NCBI GenBank assembly: GCA_016931085.1
Contig: JAFGFO010000031.1
Span: 1 to 32,871 of the forward strand
DNA length: 32,871 nucleotides
Reading direction: 5' to 3'
Origin: Thermoflexales bacterium
GTDB lineage: Bacteria; Chloroflexota; Anaerolineae; Fen-1058
This document shows positions 7,435 through 17,926 of the stretch, piece after piece. Below the pieces are notes generated by a model. It was not told where the DNA came from. It was given only the letters and a program-made list of their open reading frames with translations, and searched no databases. A program made the translations under genes and the position numbers. The first letter of the stretch is position 1, and every line of letters starts with the position of its first letter.

Positions 7435-7998
7435 ATGACAGCCTCTGGCGATGAGTTGACGGCTGAAGATAAGCGATTTTTGCTCCAAACCGTGCGGCAG
7501 ACCTTGACCGAGTACCTGCACTCTAGGCAGATGCCCACGCTGCCGGCCCAATCCCCGCGCTTGTTGGAGCCGCGAGCGACTTTTGTCACCCTGCGCGTGC
7601 GAGAGACGGGCGAGCTGCGCGGCTGCCGCGGCGAGATCATCGCGCGCGTGCCGCTGCTCGAATCGGTGCAGGCTAACGCGATCGCCTCGGCCACAGATGA
7701 CCCGCGCTTCTTGCCGGTCACGCTGGACCAAGTGCCCGACTTGCACATCGAGATCAGTGTCCTGACGCCGATGACGCCCATCCAGGCTCAAGACGTCGAG
7801 GTGGGCCGGCACGGCCTCATGATTATGAAGGCGGGACGGTCTGGACTGCTTTTGCCCCAAGTGCCCACCGAGCAGGGCTGGGATCGGGAAACGTTTCTAC
7901 GTGGCGTGTGCCACAAGGCCTGGCTGCCCGAGAATGCCTGGAAATCGGCCGATGCCCAGTTGCTCGCCTTTGAGGCCATCGTCTTTGGCGAAGACTAG
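7435..7998 (+). CDS. amrA: AMMECR1 family protein (AmmeMemoRadiSam system protein A)
   Basis: This 187-residue AMMECR1-domain protein carries the family core. RETGELRGCRGEI corresponds to the LRGCIG signature with Ile changed to Arg, and DDPRFLPVTLDQVPDLHIEISVL and a C-terminal GVCHKAWLPENAW follow. The start at 7435 is fixed by AGGAGGAAAAG; the frame is open back to 7297 but the extra residues are repeat-derived and lack the family pattern. The protein is probably cytosolic and works with the MEMO1 protein encoded just upstream. Human AMMECR1 is disease-linked, but the bacterial function is not established. Its TAG stop directly abuts a heptamer array. Confidence 0.92.
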   Translation: MTASGDELTAEDKRFLLQTVRQTLTEYLHSRQMPTLPAQSPRLLEPRATFVTLRVRETGELRGCRGEIIARVPLLESVQANAIASATDDPRFLPVTLDQVPDLHIEISVLTPMTPIQAQDVEVGRHGLMIMKAGRSGLLLPQVPTEQGWDRETFLRGVCHKAWLPENAWKSADAQLLAFEAIVFGED

Positions 7999-8040
7999 TT
8001 AATAATTAATTGTTAATTGTTAACTGTTAATTGTTAATTA
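7999..8040. repeat. Heptamer tandem array, TTAATTG unit
   Basis: Six exact 7-bp units fill the whole 42 bp after the AMMECR1 stop codon (7996-7998). The consensus is TTAATTG, with single-base variants TTAACTG and TTAATTA and a double variant TTAATAA. The last unit supplies the TAA stop (8040-8038) of the convergent minus gene. The AT-rich array contrasts sharply with its GC-rich surroundings. Confidence 0.9.
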
Positions 8041-8448
8041 TTCTTCGACAATGCCCGGCGAATCGATCCGCACGACGTCGCCGTGGATGTTGACGATGAT
8101 CCGAAAGCCGAGCACGCCTAGCCATGTGCGCGTCTCTTCGGGCAAGCCCTGCTCCATCAAGAGGGCGATATTTTTGTCTGTGTTTTGAAGCGAGGCGTCT
8201 ATCATGGCTTTGGTGAACAGATCATCTTTGCCTAGCATGGTCAGCATGCTTGCGGTCACCAGCTCGCGGTGTTCCGCCACTTGTTCCGCCAGCATGGTCA
8301 ACACCTGGCGATCGATCTTTTCCGCCTCGACATGCCGCCGGAAGCCGGCCTCGACGATGACGTAGCAGGGGGTATCGCCTACGTAGGCTGTGTCGATAGC
8401 TTGTCCGGCCTGGTCCAAAATCAGGCCGGAAAATATCGCCTGTTTCAC
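8038..8448 (-). CDS. Conserved-looking hypothetical protein, 136 residues
   Basis: This small soluble protein starts with GTG at 8448, with GAGGG upstream. The N-terminal third is beta-rich (AIFSGLILDQAGQAIDTAYVG, then CYVIVEAGFRRHVEAEKIDR). The middle is helical (QVLTMLAEQVAEHRELV) and the C-terminus is another strand pair (FRIIVNIHGDVVRIDSPG). There is no signal peptide and no catalytic motif. The style matches proteins I associate with Chloroflexota, but I know no function. It is a single-gene unit with an extended -10 promoter, convergent with AMMECR1 and divergent from tRNA-Gln. Confidence 0.75.
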   Translation of the reverse strand: MKQAIFSGLILDQAGQAIDTAYVGDTPCYVIVEAGFRRHVEAEKIDRQVLTMLAEQVAEHRELVTASMLTMLGKDDLFTKAMIDASLQNTDKNIALLMEQGLPEETRTWLGVLGFRIIVNIHGDVVRIDSPGIVEE

Positions 8449-8493
8449 GTCTGCCCTCTCTCAAGTCTGCGTGATACTAGAGTCTTGGCAAAC

Positions 8494-8502
8494 ATTATAC
8501 CA
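8494..8502 (-). promoter_or_regulatory. Extended -10 promoter for the 136-residue hypothetical gene
   Basis: On the minus strand TGG directly precedes a perfect TATAAT (8499-8494), an extended -10 element that can compensate for the poor -35 region. It lies about 45 bases upstream of the GTG start. Confidence 0.55.
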
Positions 8503-8552
8503 CACTTGCGTGTTTGGCCAGGGATCAGGGCAATGTAGACAAGCTGTGGCAC

Positions 8553-8580
8553 TTGCATAACCCCCAGGCCATGGTATAAT
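8553..8580 (+). promoter_or_regulatory. tRNA-Gln promoter
   Basis: TTGCAT (8553-8558), a 16-bp spacer and a perfect TATAAT (8575-8580) end 12 bases before the tRNA. Confidence 0.75.
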
Positions 8581-8592
8581 AACTCACGCCCT

Positions 8593-8663
8593 TGGGGGAT
8601 CGTATAGTGGTAGTACAGTGGACTCTGGATCCATATGCCGAGGTTCGAATCCTCGTCCCCCAG
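8593..8663 (+). tRNA. tRNA-Gln (anticodon CUG)
   Basis: A 71-nt cloverleaf can be folded. The acceptor stem is TGGGGGA/TCCCCCA and the D arm has GTA/TAC. The anticodon stem is GTGGA/TCCAT with loop CTCTGGA, so the anticodon is CUG, and the T arm is CGAGG-TTCGAAT-CCTCG. The discriminator is G and CCA is not encoded. The U-A/G-rich acceptor end is typical of tRNA-Gln. A dedicated promoter and terminator flank it. Confidence 0.95.
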
Positions 8664-8681
8664 CTTGTATCGTGATTCTCT

Positions 8682-8713
8682 GCTTGGCTCGCTCGAGTGA
8701 GCCAAGCTTTTTT
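8682..8713 (+). terminator. Rho-independent terminator after tRNA-Gln
   Basis: GCTTGGCTC (8682-8690) pairs with GAGCCAAGC (8699-8707) across an 8-base loop, followed immediately by six T residues (8708-8713). Confidence 0.9.
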
Positions 8714-8731
8714 ATGCGCGCGAGCGCTTGT

Positions 8732-8760
8732 TTGCACTGCCAGCGTTAATGAGCTATACT
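8732..8760 (+). promoter_or_regulatory. Promoter of the Clp-type ATPase gene
   Basis: TTGCAC (8732-8737), a 17-bp spacer and TATACT (8755-8760) lie about 35 bases before the start codon, just after the tRNA terminator. Confidence 0.6.
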
Positions 8761-8795
8761 ACTGACATAGGGTAGTTAAGGAGTGTGATGACGAC

Positions 8796-11051
<2,256 letters not shown>

Positions 11052-11071
11052 GAAGTAGGCAGTCTCGAAGT

Positions 11072-12382
11072 ATGTCCCAAAATAGCCTGGCCGGGTGCAG
11101 CGTTTTAATCATAGATGACGACCCTGTCAACCTGGGCCTCCTGGCCAAGTACCTGGCCGAGTACGAGCTGGAAGTCTTGACGGCGATCGATGGTCGAGAC
11201 GGGCTAGAGGCGGCCCAGTTGGCGCGGCCCAGCCTCATCTTGCTGGACGTGCTCATGCCGGAGATGGACGGTTTCGAGGTCTGCCGCCGCCTCCAGAAGG
11301 ATCCGGTCACGCGAGACATCCCGGTCATTTTCATCACCTCCCTGGCCGAGCCAGGGGACAAGGTCGAGGGATTCAGGCTGGGCGCCGTGGACTATGTCAC
11401 CAAGCCGGTGGACCGGGCCGAAGTCCTGGCGCGCGTCAAGACCCACCTGGAAATCCGCCGCCTGGCGCAGAGCCTGCAAGAACAGAACCGGCAGCTCCAC
11501 GAGTTGGCCGAGCGAAATGCCCAGTTGTACCGGCAGGTCACAGGCTTTAACGAGGATCTCGAGCGATTGGTGCAGCAGCGCACCGAGGAGCTGACAGAGG
11601 CTTATCAAATCCTGGAGAAAATGAACGAGACCCAATCCAATTTTATCCAGGTGGCCGCCCACGAGCTGCGCACCCCCCTGGCCTTGATCGAAGGCTATAC
11701 CGGGCTGCTGCAAGAAGAATGTGACGCGCAGTATCACCCCCTGCTGGACGGCGTCCTGGACGGCGAGCACCGCCTGCTCGCCATCGTCGACAAGCTGCTC
11801 GACGTGTCCAAGATCATGAGCCAGGCGATGGAGGCGCACCCGGAGCCGACCCGCTTGCTAGAGGTCATGCTCAAGGTGCGGGCTGAATTCGAGGCGGCGC
11901 TCAAGGAGCGGCGGCTGGAGCTGAGGCTGACAGGCCTGGACAGCCTGCCACCCATCCTGGCCGATCCCCACTTGATGCTCAAGTTGTTCCATCACCTGCT
12001 CGTCAACGCCATCAAGTACACCCCCGACGGCGGCTCGATCGCGGTAAGCGGGCAGGTCGTCGTCGAGGTGGCCAACGAGCCTTGGATCAAGCTCAGCTTT
12101 AGCGACACCGGCATCGGCATCGACCCGATCCATCACGGGGTGATCTTTGAAGAATTCTTCCGGGTCGAGCCGGCCAAATTTCACTCCTCGGGTCGGATCA
12201 AGTTCAAAGGCGGCGGGCCGGGCCTGGGCCTGGCCATCGCGCGCGGCATCGTGCAGGCGCACAGCGGTCACATCTGGGTCGAGAGCCCCGGCCACGACGA
12301 GCAAGCCTGCCCTGGCAGCACGTTTTACGTCATGCTGCCGGTCTCAGCCAAGACCCTTAGGGTCTACGGTGGTGAGAGATGA
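11072..12382 (+). CDS. Response regulator-histidine kinase (REC-HisKA-HATPase)
   Basis: This 436-residue soluble signalling protein has no membrane segment. Residues about 9-125 form a receiver domain with phospho-acceptor Asp59 in LLDVLMPEMDG and the conserved Lys in YVTKP. A coiled coil follows (about 130-185), then HisKA with His197 in AAHELRTPLALIEGY. An HATPase domain has N-box VNAIKY, G1 SDTGIGID and G2 GGPGLGLAIA. Receiver-first kinases are usually controlled by phosphorylation from another kinase. Its stop overlaps the next start by ATGA, so it is probably translated together with the giant hybrid kinase downstream, a plausible phosphorelay partner. No good Shine-Dalgarno precedes its own ATG, and a repeat array occupies that position. 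Confidence 0.9.
   Translation: MSQNSLAGCSVLIIDDDPVNLGLLAKYLAEYELEVLTAIDGRDGLEAAQLARPSLILLDVLMPEMDGFEVCRRLQKDPVTRDIPVIFITSLAEPGDKVEGFRLGAVDYVTKPVDRAEVLARVKTHLEIRRLAQSLQEQNRQLHELAERNAQLYRQVTGFNEDLERLVQQRTEELTEAYQILEKMNETQSNFIQVAAHELRTPLALIEGYTGLLQEECDAQYHPLLDGVLDGEHRLLAIVDKLLDVSKIMSQAMEAHPEPTRLLEVMLKVRAEFEAALKERRLELRLTGLDSLPPILADPHLMLKLFHHLLVNAIKYTPDGGSIAVSGQVVVEVANEPWIKLSFSDTGIGIDPIHHGVIFEEFFRVEPAKFHSSGRIKFKGGGPGLGLAIARGIVQAHSGHIWVESPGHDEQACPGSTFYVMLPVSAKTLRVYGGER
12351..12365. repeat. 15-bp palindrome AGACCCTTAGGGTCT, copy 1
   Basis: A perfect 6-bp inverted repeat with a TTA centre lies inside the last eleven codons of the REC-kinase gene. An identical 15-mer lies inside the last codons of the WecA-like gene at 17981-17995. 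Confidence 0.8.
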
Positions 12383-15300
12383 TGATCCAAAAAGTAACGA
12401 CCTTGTTTCTAGTCGCCCTGTTCAGCCTGGCCCCTGCTTGGACCTGGACGAGCGACGAGCCACTTCCGGGAATTGACCGCGCCCCGGCGCCCCACGCCCT
12501 GCTCCCTACAGAAGCGGGCACGGAGACCGGCTTTTCTGTTCAGCGCGCTGTTTTCGACACCGGCACTCAAAACGGCGGGGCCATTCTTCAAGATCGGGAC
12601 GGCTTTATCTGGGTCGGCACGGCTGGCGGCGGGTTGATGCGCTTTGATGGCTATGAGCTAAAAATCTACAAGCCCGGTGGGATCAATCCGTTTCCGGACG
12701 CTCATGCGCATGCCATTTACGAGGATCGCGATGGCCTGATCTGGATAATGACCCAGAGCAGCGGCCTGGTGTGCTACGATAAAGACACGGATACCTTCGA
12801 GTCGTACACGCACGATCCGCACGATCCCACCAGCATCAGCAGCAACGTGAGCACAGTCCTTTTTTCGGCGGGGGCGCTCGCTGAGGACGCCGAGGGACTG
12901 CTCTGGGTTGGCACCCAGGCGGGGCTGAATGCCTTCGACAAGCGCACCGGCACCTTCACGCGCTACTTGCACGAGGAGGCCAACCCCAATAGCCCCAGCC
13001 ACAATAACGTGTACGCCGTTCTGGTGGACCGGCAGGAACGGATATGGATTGGCACCGACGGCGGTGGCCTGGACTGCTTGGATAAAGCCAGCGGAACGTT
13101 CACCCATTTTGTCAGCCGGCCGGCCGACGAGCGTGGCCTGGCCAGTAACGTGGTCCATGCCTTGCTCGAAGACCAGGATGGCGTCCTGTGGGTGGGCACG
13201 GACAAGGGTCTGCACCGCTTCAACGCCGCGGACGGCGGTTTTACGCGCTACCCGCACGATCCGGCCAACCCCAATAGCCCCAATTCGGACGTGATCCTTT
13301 CCCTCCGCCAGGGCAGCCGCGGACTGATCTGGATAACGTACATGCTCGGAGGCGAGGGAGGCGTGTCCGCTCTCGACCCGCGCAGCGGCGTGTTCCGGCA
13401 TTACTTGAGCGACCCGGCTAACCCTTATAGCCCCAGCACAAATTCGATCGACGTCGTGTGGCAAGACCGGGCCGGCATCGTGTGGCTCGTCAACGACGTG
13501 GGGGTGGTGGACAAGCTGGATCCCAACGCGTCCCGATTCGTGAATTATCCTGTCAAGCAGTTCCCCCAGCCGTTTGTATCTTATCTATACGAGGATAGTC
13601 GCCAAACTTTGTGGATCAGCACGTTTCCCGCTGGCTTGACTGCTTATGACAAACTCTCGGCTTCGTTTACGCAGTACTTTGCCGACTGGCATTATTCGGC
13701 CGTCTGCGAGGATAGCGAGGGGAATGTATGGCTGGGCTATACCTGGCCGGCCGGCCTGGCCCTGTTCGACCGCCAGACTGGCAAGATCGTCAAAACGTTT
13801 GTCAACGATCCGGCCGATCCCACCAGCATGTCCGCTCACAACAACCAGATTGGCACGATCGTCGAGGACAAGTTCGATCCTACTGTCCTATGGTTGGGCA
13901 CCTACGGGGCGGGCGTGGAACAGTTCGACAAAAAGACGGGAACGTTCAAGCACTACCCGCACGACTCCAACAATCCCAACAGTGTGGTCAACGACAACAT
14001 GTGGAGCCTGTATCAAGATAGGCAGGGCATGCTGTGGCTGCCCACCGTGGCGGGCTTGGACCGGTTCGACCCGCGGACTGGCATCTACATCCACTATCCC
14101 CACGATCCCAACGATCCCACCAGCCTGAGTTCTGATAGCACCTATTGCGTCTTGGAAGATTCTGCCGGCCGCTTGTGGGTAGGCACGGCCCTGGGTTTCG
14201 ACATGCTCGACCGCGAGAGCGGCCGCTTCACGCATTATACCCAGGCTACCGGCTACCCGGTGACGTCGATTATATCCTTCGTCGAAGATGACAACGGCTA
14301 TCTCTGGATGGGCTCGTACGGTGGCGACGGATTGATCAGCTTTGATCCGCGTGCCAAAACCATGCGGGTGTTTCGTGCCAGCGACGGCCTGCCGGGCGAT
14401 ACCTTCACCCGCGCCGCGGTGAAGGACCACGACGGCAAGTTGTGGTTCGGCGGCACTGACGGGTTGACCAGTTTTTATCCCGGCGAGGTAGGTGTGAACG
14501 AGGTCGTCCCGCCCGTGCATCTGACGGCCTTGAAGCAAGGCGGCGAGCCGATGTCGCTGGGGCAGGCGCCCGAGCGCGTGCGGTCCATCTCCCTCGACTG
14601 GCGACACAACTATTTTGAATTCGAGTACGCGGCGCTCAATTTCACCAGCCCAACCAAGAACCAGTACAGGTACATGCTGGAGGGCTTGGACAAGGATTGG
14701 TATGACGCCGGGACGCGCCGCTTTGGGCGTTACAGCGGCCTGGACGGCGGTGCCTACACGCTGCGCGTCATCGGCTCGAACAACGACGGCGTGTGGAACG
14801 AAGAAGGCGTGAGTCTCCAGGTCGTCGTCGTCCCTCCCTGGTGGGCCAGGACGTGGTTTCGCGTCTTGGCCGGGCTGGTGGTGGTGGGCGTATTGCTTGG
14901 TATCTACCTGGTGCGCGTGAACCAGTTGAAGACGGCCCAGGCCTTGCGCGAGAGCCAGTTGCAGGCTGCTGCCGCCGAAGCCCAGGCCAGGGCCACCCAG
15001 GCCCAACTGGACGCGGCGGCTGCCCAGGCGCAAGCCGCCGCCGCCGAAGCCAGGCAAGCCGAGGCGGTGGCCGCCGCCCAGGCCGAAAAAGCGGCCGCCC
15101 TGCAAGTGCTCAACGACGAGGTCCGGCGGGCCTGGCAAGCCGCCGACCAGGCCAACCAGGCCAAGAGCGATTTCCTCGCCAGCACGAGTCACGAGCTGCG
15201 CACCCCTCTCAACGGCATCCTGGGCTATGCCCAAATCCTCCTGCGCGGCAAGGACTTGACGCCGCTGCAGCATGATGGCCTGAGCGTCATCCAGCAGAGC

Positions 15301-16602
15301 GGCCAACACCTGCTCACGCTGATCAACGACATCCTCGACCTGTCGAAAATCGAGGCCGGCAAGTTGGAGCTGTACCCGGCCGCCCTCAGCTTGCCGGATT
15401 TGCTGCAAGGTGTGGCCAGCCTCGTCCGCGTCCAGGCTCAGAACAAGGGCTTGGACTTTGTCCTGGACGAGGTGTCGCCCCTACCGCCGCTCGTGCACGC
15501 CGACGGCAAGCGCCTGCGCCAGGTCTTGATCAACCTGCTCAACAACGCCATCAAGTTCACCCACGCCGGCAGCGTGATGCTGAGAGCCGGCCTCGTGGGC
15601 AACGGGGTAGGCACCCAGCCGGAGCCAGCTCGTCGTGACGATGCGGCGGAGAGTCGCCCGCCTGGCTCGCTCGTTCGCTTTGAAGTGATCGATACCGGCG
15701 TGGGCATCGCGGCCGATCAGTTAGACAAGATCTTTCAACCCTTCGAGCAAGCCGGGGACGTGCGGGCGCGCGCGGAGGGCGCCGGCCTGGGCCTGTCCAT
15801 CGCGCGCCGCCTGGTGGAGTTGATGGGCAGCCGACTGCACGTCCACAGCCAGCCGGGCCGCGGCAGCACCTTCTGTTTCGATCTGCGGCTGCCAGCAGCA
15901 CCGGCCGGGGCGCCGCTTGAAGGGGCACGTGTCACCGCGCGCGAGGTCATCGGCTACGCCGGCCGCAGCGTGACGGTGCTGGTGGTGGACGACTTGGCGC
16001 ACAACCGGGCCGTCATGCTCAACATGCTGGAGCCGCTGGGTTTCGAGGTGTCGGAAGCCGGCACCGGCCAGGAGGCGCTTGACGTGGCTGTTTCGGCGCA
16101 TCCCGACGTAGTGGTGATGGACATGATCATGCCTGGCATGACCGGCTTTGAGGCGGTGCAGCAGATGCGCCAGATGCCGCAGTTCAAATCCACTTTCATC
16201 TTGGGCTGCTCGGCCAGCGTGTTCGAGCAAGACCGCCAGAAGGTGCTTGCCGCCGGCTGCGATGCCTTCCTGCCCAAGCCGATCGAGCTTGACAGGCTGC
16301 TGGCCCTGCTGCAAGAGCACTTGGGCCTGGATTGGATCTATGCGGAAGGCGCCCAAGGCGAAGCGGAAACCGCCCCGGCCGGAGCGGCGCAAGTGACGCC
16401 CCCGCCGCCGGAGGAGCTCAGGGCGCTGCTCGAGCTGGCGCAGCGCAGGAGCATCGCCAGGCTGTGCCGGCGGGCTGAAGAACTGGCCGAGGCGGACCCG
16501 CGCTACCGGCCCTTTGTGACCAGGCTGCGGGAACTGGCCAGGACTTTTGACAGCCAGGCGATCGCGGCCTTTATCGAACCGTATCTGCGGGGGCGGGTTT
16601 GA
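12379..16602 (+). CDS. Hybrid two-component sensor kinase with beta-propeller and Y_Y_Y sensor
   Basis: This 1407-residue protein begins with a hydrophobic signal (about residues 1-24). More than ten two-component propeller repeats follow to about 710, each with a GLLWVGT-like strand and a following FTHYxHDPxNPxS segment. Next come a Y_Y_Y domain (YRYMLEGLDKDWY, YTLRVIGSNNDGVWNEEG), one membrane helix (about 823-845) and an Ala/Gln-rich coiled coil (about 850-925). HisKA has His938 in TSHELRTPLNG, followed by HATPase with VGIAADQLDKIF and GAGLGLSIA. A receiver has Asp1248, and a helical tail of about 65 residues ends the protein. The layout matches Bacteroides-type hybrid sensors of carbohydrates but lacks the AraC output domain. 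The ligand is probably an extracellular glycan; this is inference. Confidence 0.92.
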   Translation: MMIQKVTTLFLVALFSLAPAWTWTSDEPLPGIDRAPAPHALLPTEAGTETGFSVQRAVFDTGTQNGGAILQDRDGFIWVGTAGGGLMRFDGYELKIYKPGGINPFPDAHAHAIYEDRDGLIWIMTQSSGLVCYDKDTDTFESYTHDPHDPTSISSNVSTVLFSAGALAEDAEGLLWVGTQAGLNAFDKRTGTFTRYLHEEANPNSPSHNNVYAVLVDRQERIWIGTDGGGLDCLDKASGTFTHFVSRPADERGLASNVVHALLEDQDGVLWVGTDKGLHRFNAADGGFTRYPHDPANPNSPNSDVILSLRQGSRGLIWITYMLGGEGGVSALDPRSGVFRHYLSDPANPYSPSTNSIDVVWQDRAGIVWLVNDVGVVDKLDPNASRFVNYPVKQFPQPFVSYLYEDSRQTLWISTFPAGLTAYDKLSASFTQYFADWHYSAVCEDSEGNVWLGYTWPAGLALFDRQTGKIVKTFVNDPADPTSMSAHNNQIGTIVEDKFDPTVLWLGTYGAGVEQFDKKTGTFKHYPHDSNNPNSVVNDNMWSLYQDRQGMLWLPTVAGLDRFDPRTGIYIHYPHDPNDPTSLSSDSTYCVLEDSAGRLWVGTALGFDMLDRESGRFTHYTQATGYPVTSIISFVEDDNGYLWMGSYGGDGLISFDPRAKTMRVFRASDGLPGDTFTRAAVKDHDGKLWFGGTDGLTSFYPGEVGVNEVVPPVHLTALKQGGEPMSLGQAPERVRSISLDWRHNYFEFEYAALNFTSPTKNQYRYMLEGLDKDWYDAGTRRFGRYSGLDGGAYTLRVIGSNNDGVWNEEGVSLQVVVVPPWWARTWFRVLAGLVVVGVLLGIYLVRVNQLKTAQALRESQLQAAAAEAQARATQAQLDAAAAQAQAAAAEARQAEAVAAAQAEKAAALQVLNDEVRRAWQAADQANQAKSDFLASTSHELRTPLNGILGYAQILLRGKDLTPLQHDGLSVIQQSGQHLLTLINDILDLSKIEAGKLELYPAALSLPDLLQGVASLVRVQAQNKGLDFVLDEVSPLPPLVHADGKRLRQVLINLLNNAIKFTHAGSVMLRAGLVGNGVGTQPEPARRDDAAESRPPGSLVRFEVIDTGVGIAADQLDKIFQPFEQAGDVRARAEGAGLGLSIARRLVELMGSRLHVHSQPGRGSTFCFDLRLPAAPAGAPLEGARVTAREVIGYAGRSVTVLVVDDLAHNRAVMLNMLEPLGFEVSEAGTGQEALDVAVSAHPDVVVMDMIMPGMTGFEAVQQMRQMPQFKSTFILGCSASVFEQDRQKVLAAGCDAFLPKPIELDRLLALLQEHLGLDWIYAEGAQGEAETAPAGAAQVTPPPPEELRALLELAQRRSIARLCRRAEELAEADPRYRPFVTRLRELARTFDSQAIAAFIEPYLRGRV

Positions 16603-16614
16603 AACACGCCCCTA
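16590..16614. repeat. GGGGCG/CGCCCC palindrome spanning both convergent stop codons
   Basis: GGGGCG (16590-16595) pairs with CGCCCC (16607-16612). One mismatch separates this from an inner GTTT/AAAC extension. The TGA stop of the hybrid kinase (16600-16602) is at the centre and the TAG stop of the dehydrogenase (16614-16612) is at the right end. There is no U-tract, but its position between convergent genes allows a bidirectional terminator role. The right arm matches the palindrome at 5130-5157. Confidence 0.65.
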
Positions 16615-17922
16615 CCACCCAGCCGCGCCCAGCAGGACGATCTTGTCTTTCCCGCTTGATACCTGCCGCGTGGCATTGCAGCAGTCCACCACCAAGCGCG
16701 CTCCCTCTACCACGCGCGCGTAATCGAGGCTGTGGTGGCCGGTGATGACGAGCACGCAGTCGGCCTGGCCCAGGCGGGCATCGTCTAACTCGACCGATTC
16801 CAGATCCAGCCTTTGGCGCTGAAAGACGTCCGGCCCGATTGAAAAGCGCGGCACGTGGGGATCGTGGTACTCGACCTGCGCGCCGCGCAGCAGCAGCAGC
16901 TCGATGACGCGCTCGGCCGGGCTGTTGCGGGGATCGTCAATGTCCGGCTTGAAGGCCACCCCCAATACCAGCACGGAAGCTCCCGCCAGGCCGCGCCCCT
17001 GGCGCGACAGCCCGCGCGCCACCAGGTCGACCACGTGGTAGGGCATCGATTCGTTGACATTGGCGGCCAGGTCGATAAAGTTGGTGTGAAAGTCGTACTC
17101 GCGCGCTTTCCACGACAGGTACAGGGGGTCAATGGGTATGCAGTGGCCACCCACTCCTGCGCCCGGGTAGAACGGCATAAAGCCGAAGGGCTTGGTCCTG
17201 GCGGCGCGGATGATTTCCCAGATATCCAGCCCCATCCGCTCGGATAGCAGCGCCATCTCGTTGACCAACGCGATATTGACGCTGCGGAAAATGTTCTCCA
17301 GCAGCTTGGTCATCTCGGCCGCCCGCGCGCTGGAGACGATCTCTACCGGCGCGCCGATGCGCTGCAGCAGCTCGGCCGCGCGCCGCGTGGCCGAGCCGCT
17401 CGTGCCGCCCACCACCTTGGGCGTGTTGATGGCGTTGAAGCGCGTGTTGCCCGGGTCGATCCGCTCCGGGCTAAAGGCCAGGTCAAAGTCTTGGCCGGCT
17501 TTCAGACCGCCGCGCTCCAGGATGGGCAAGACGACCTCGTCGGTCGTGCCCGGATAGGTCGTGCTTTGCAGGACGATCAACTGCCCCGCTCTCAAGCGCG
17601 CCGCGATGCCTTCGGCCGCGCTGATGATGAACGATAGATCGGGCGCCTTGGCGGCATCGTAGGGCGTGGGGACGCAGATAAAGATGGCGTCCGCTTCGCG
17701 CAGCGTGTCGTAATCGCTGCTGGCGCGCAGCAAGCCCCGCGCAACCAGGCTGGCGATGTCGGCCGCCGGCACGTCGGGGATGTAGCTGCGCCCGGCTTCC
17801 AACGCCTCGATTTTGTTCTGCTCCAACTCGATGCCAAGCACCAGAAGGCCGGCCCGGCCAAAGGCGAGCGCCAGGGGTAGCCCCACGTAACCTAAACCAA
17901 TGATCGCGATTGTACTGTCCAT
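16612..17922 (-). CDS. UDP-N-acetylhexosamine (nucleotide-sugar) 6-dehydrogenase
   Basis: This 436-residue enzyme oxidises the C6 hydroxyl of a UDP-sugar to a carboxylate with two NAD+. It has an N-terminal Rossmann motif IAIIGLGYVGLPLALAF, the middle LQSTTYPGTTDEVV and AFSPERIDPGN segments, and the catalytic Cys261 in GVGGHCIPIDPLYL. The C-terminal domain has VLGVAFKPDIDDPRNSPA. GHCIPIDP places it with the WbpA/WecC-like N-acetylhexosamine dehydrogenases rather than UDP-glucose dehydrogenase. It is the last gene of a minus-strand polysaccharide operon. The ATG has only AAGG upstream, inside a small hairpin. Confidence 0.9.
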   Translation of the reverse strand: MDSTIAIIGLGYVGLPLALAFGRAGLLVLGIELEQNKIEALEAGRSYIPDVPAADIASLVARGLLRASSDYDTLREADAIFICVPTPYDAAKAPDLSFIISAAEGIAARLRAGQLIVLQSTTYPGTTDEVVLPILERGGLKAGQDFDLAFSPERIDPGNTRFNAINTPKVVGGTSGSATRRAAELLQRIGAPVEIVSSARAAEMTKLLENIFRSVNIALVNEMALLSERMGLDIWEIIRAARTKPFGFMPFYPGAGVGGHCIPIDPLYLSWKAREYDFHTNFIDLAANVNESMPYHVVDLVARGLSRQGRGLAGASVLVLGVAFKPDIDDPRNSPAERVIELLLLRGAQVEYHDPHVPRFSIGPDVFQRQRLDLESVELDDARLGQADCVLVITGHHSLDYARVVEGARLVVDCCNATRQVSSGKDKIVLLGAAGW

Positions 17923-17926
17923 TCTT

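Noticed and set aside
7999..8040. CRISPR-like array
   Set aside because: The units are 7 bp with no spacers, so this is a simple tandem repeat. No cas genes are present.
13888..15408. Open frame of 506 codons on the minus strand
   Set aside because: It lies antisense to the propeller and kinase domains of the hybrid sensor and has no recognisable motif.
12379..16602. Classical hybrid two-component transcription factor
   Set aside because: The propeller/Y_Y_Y/kinase/receiver order fits, but no AraC-type DNA-binding domain follows the receiver; only a helical tail does.
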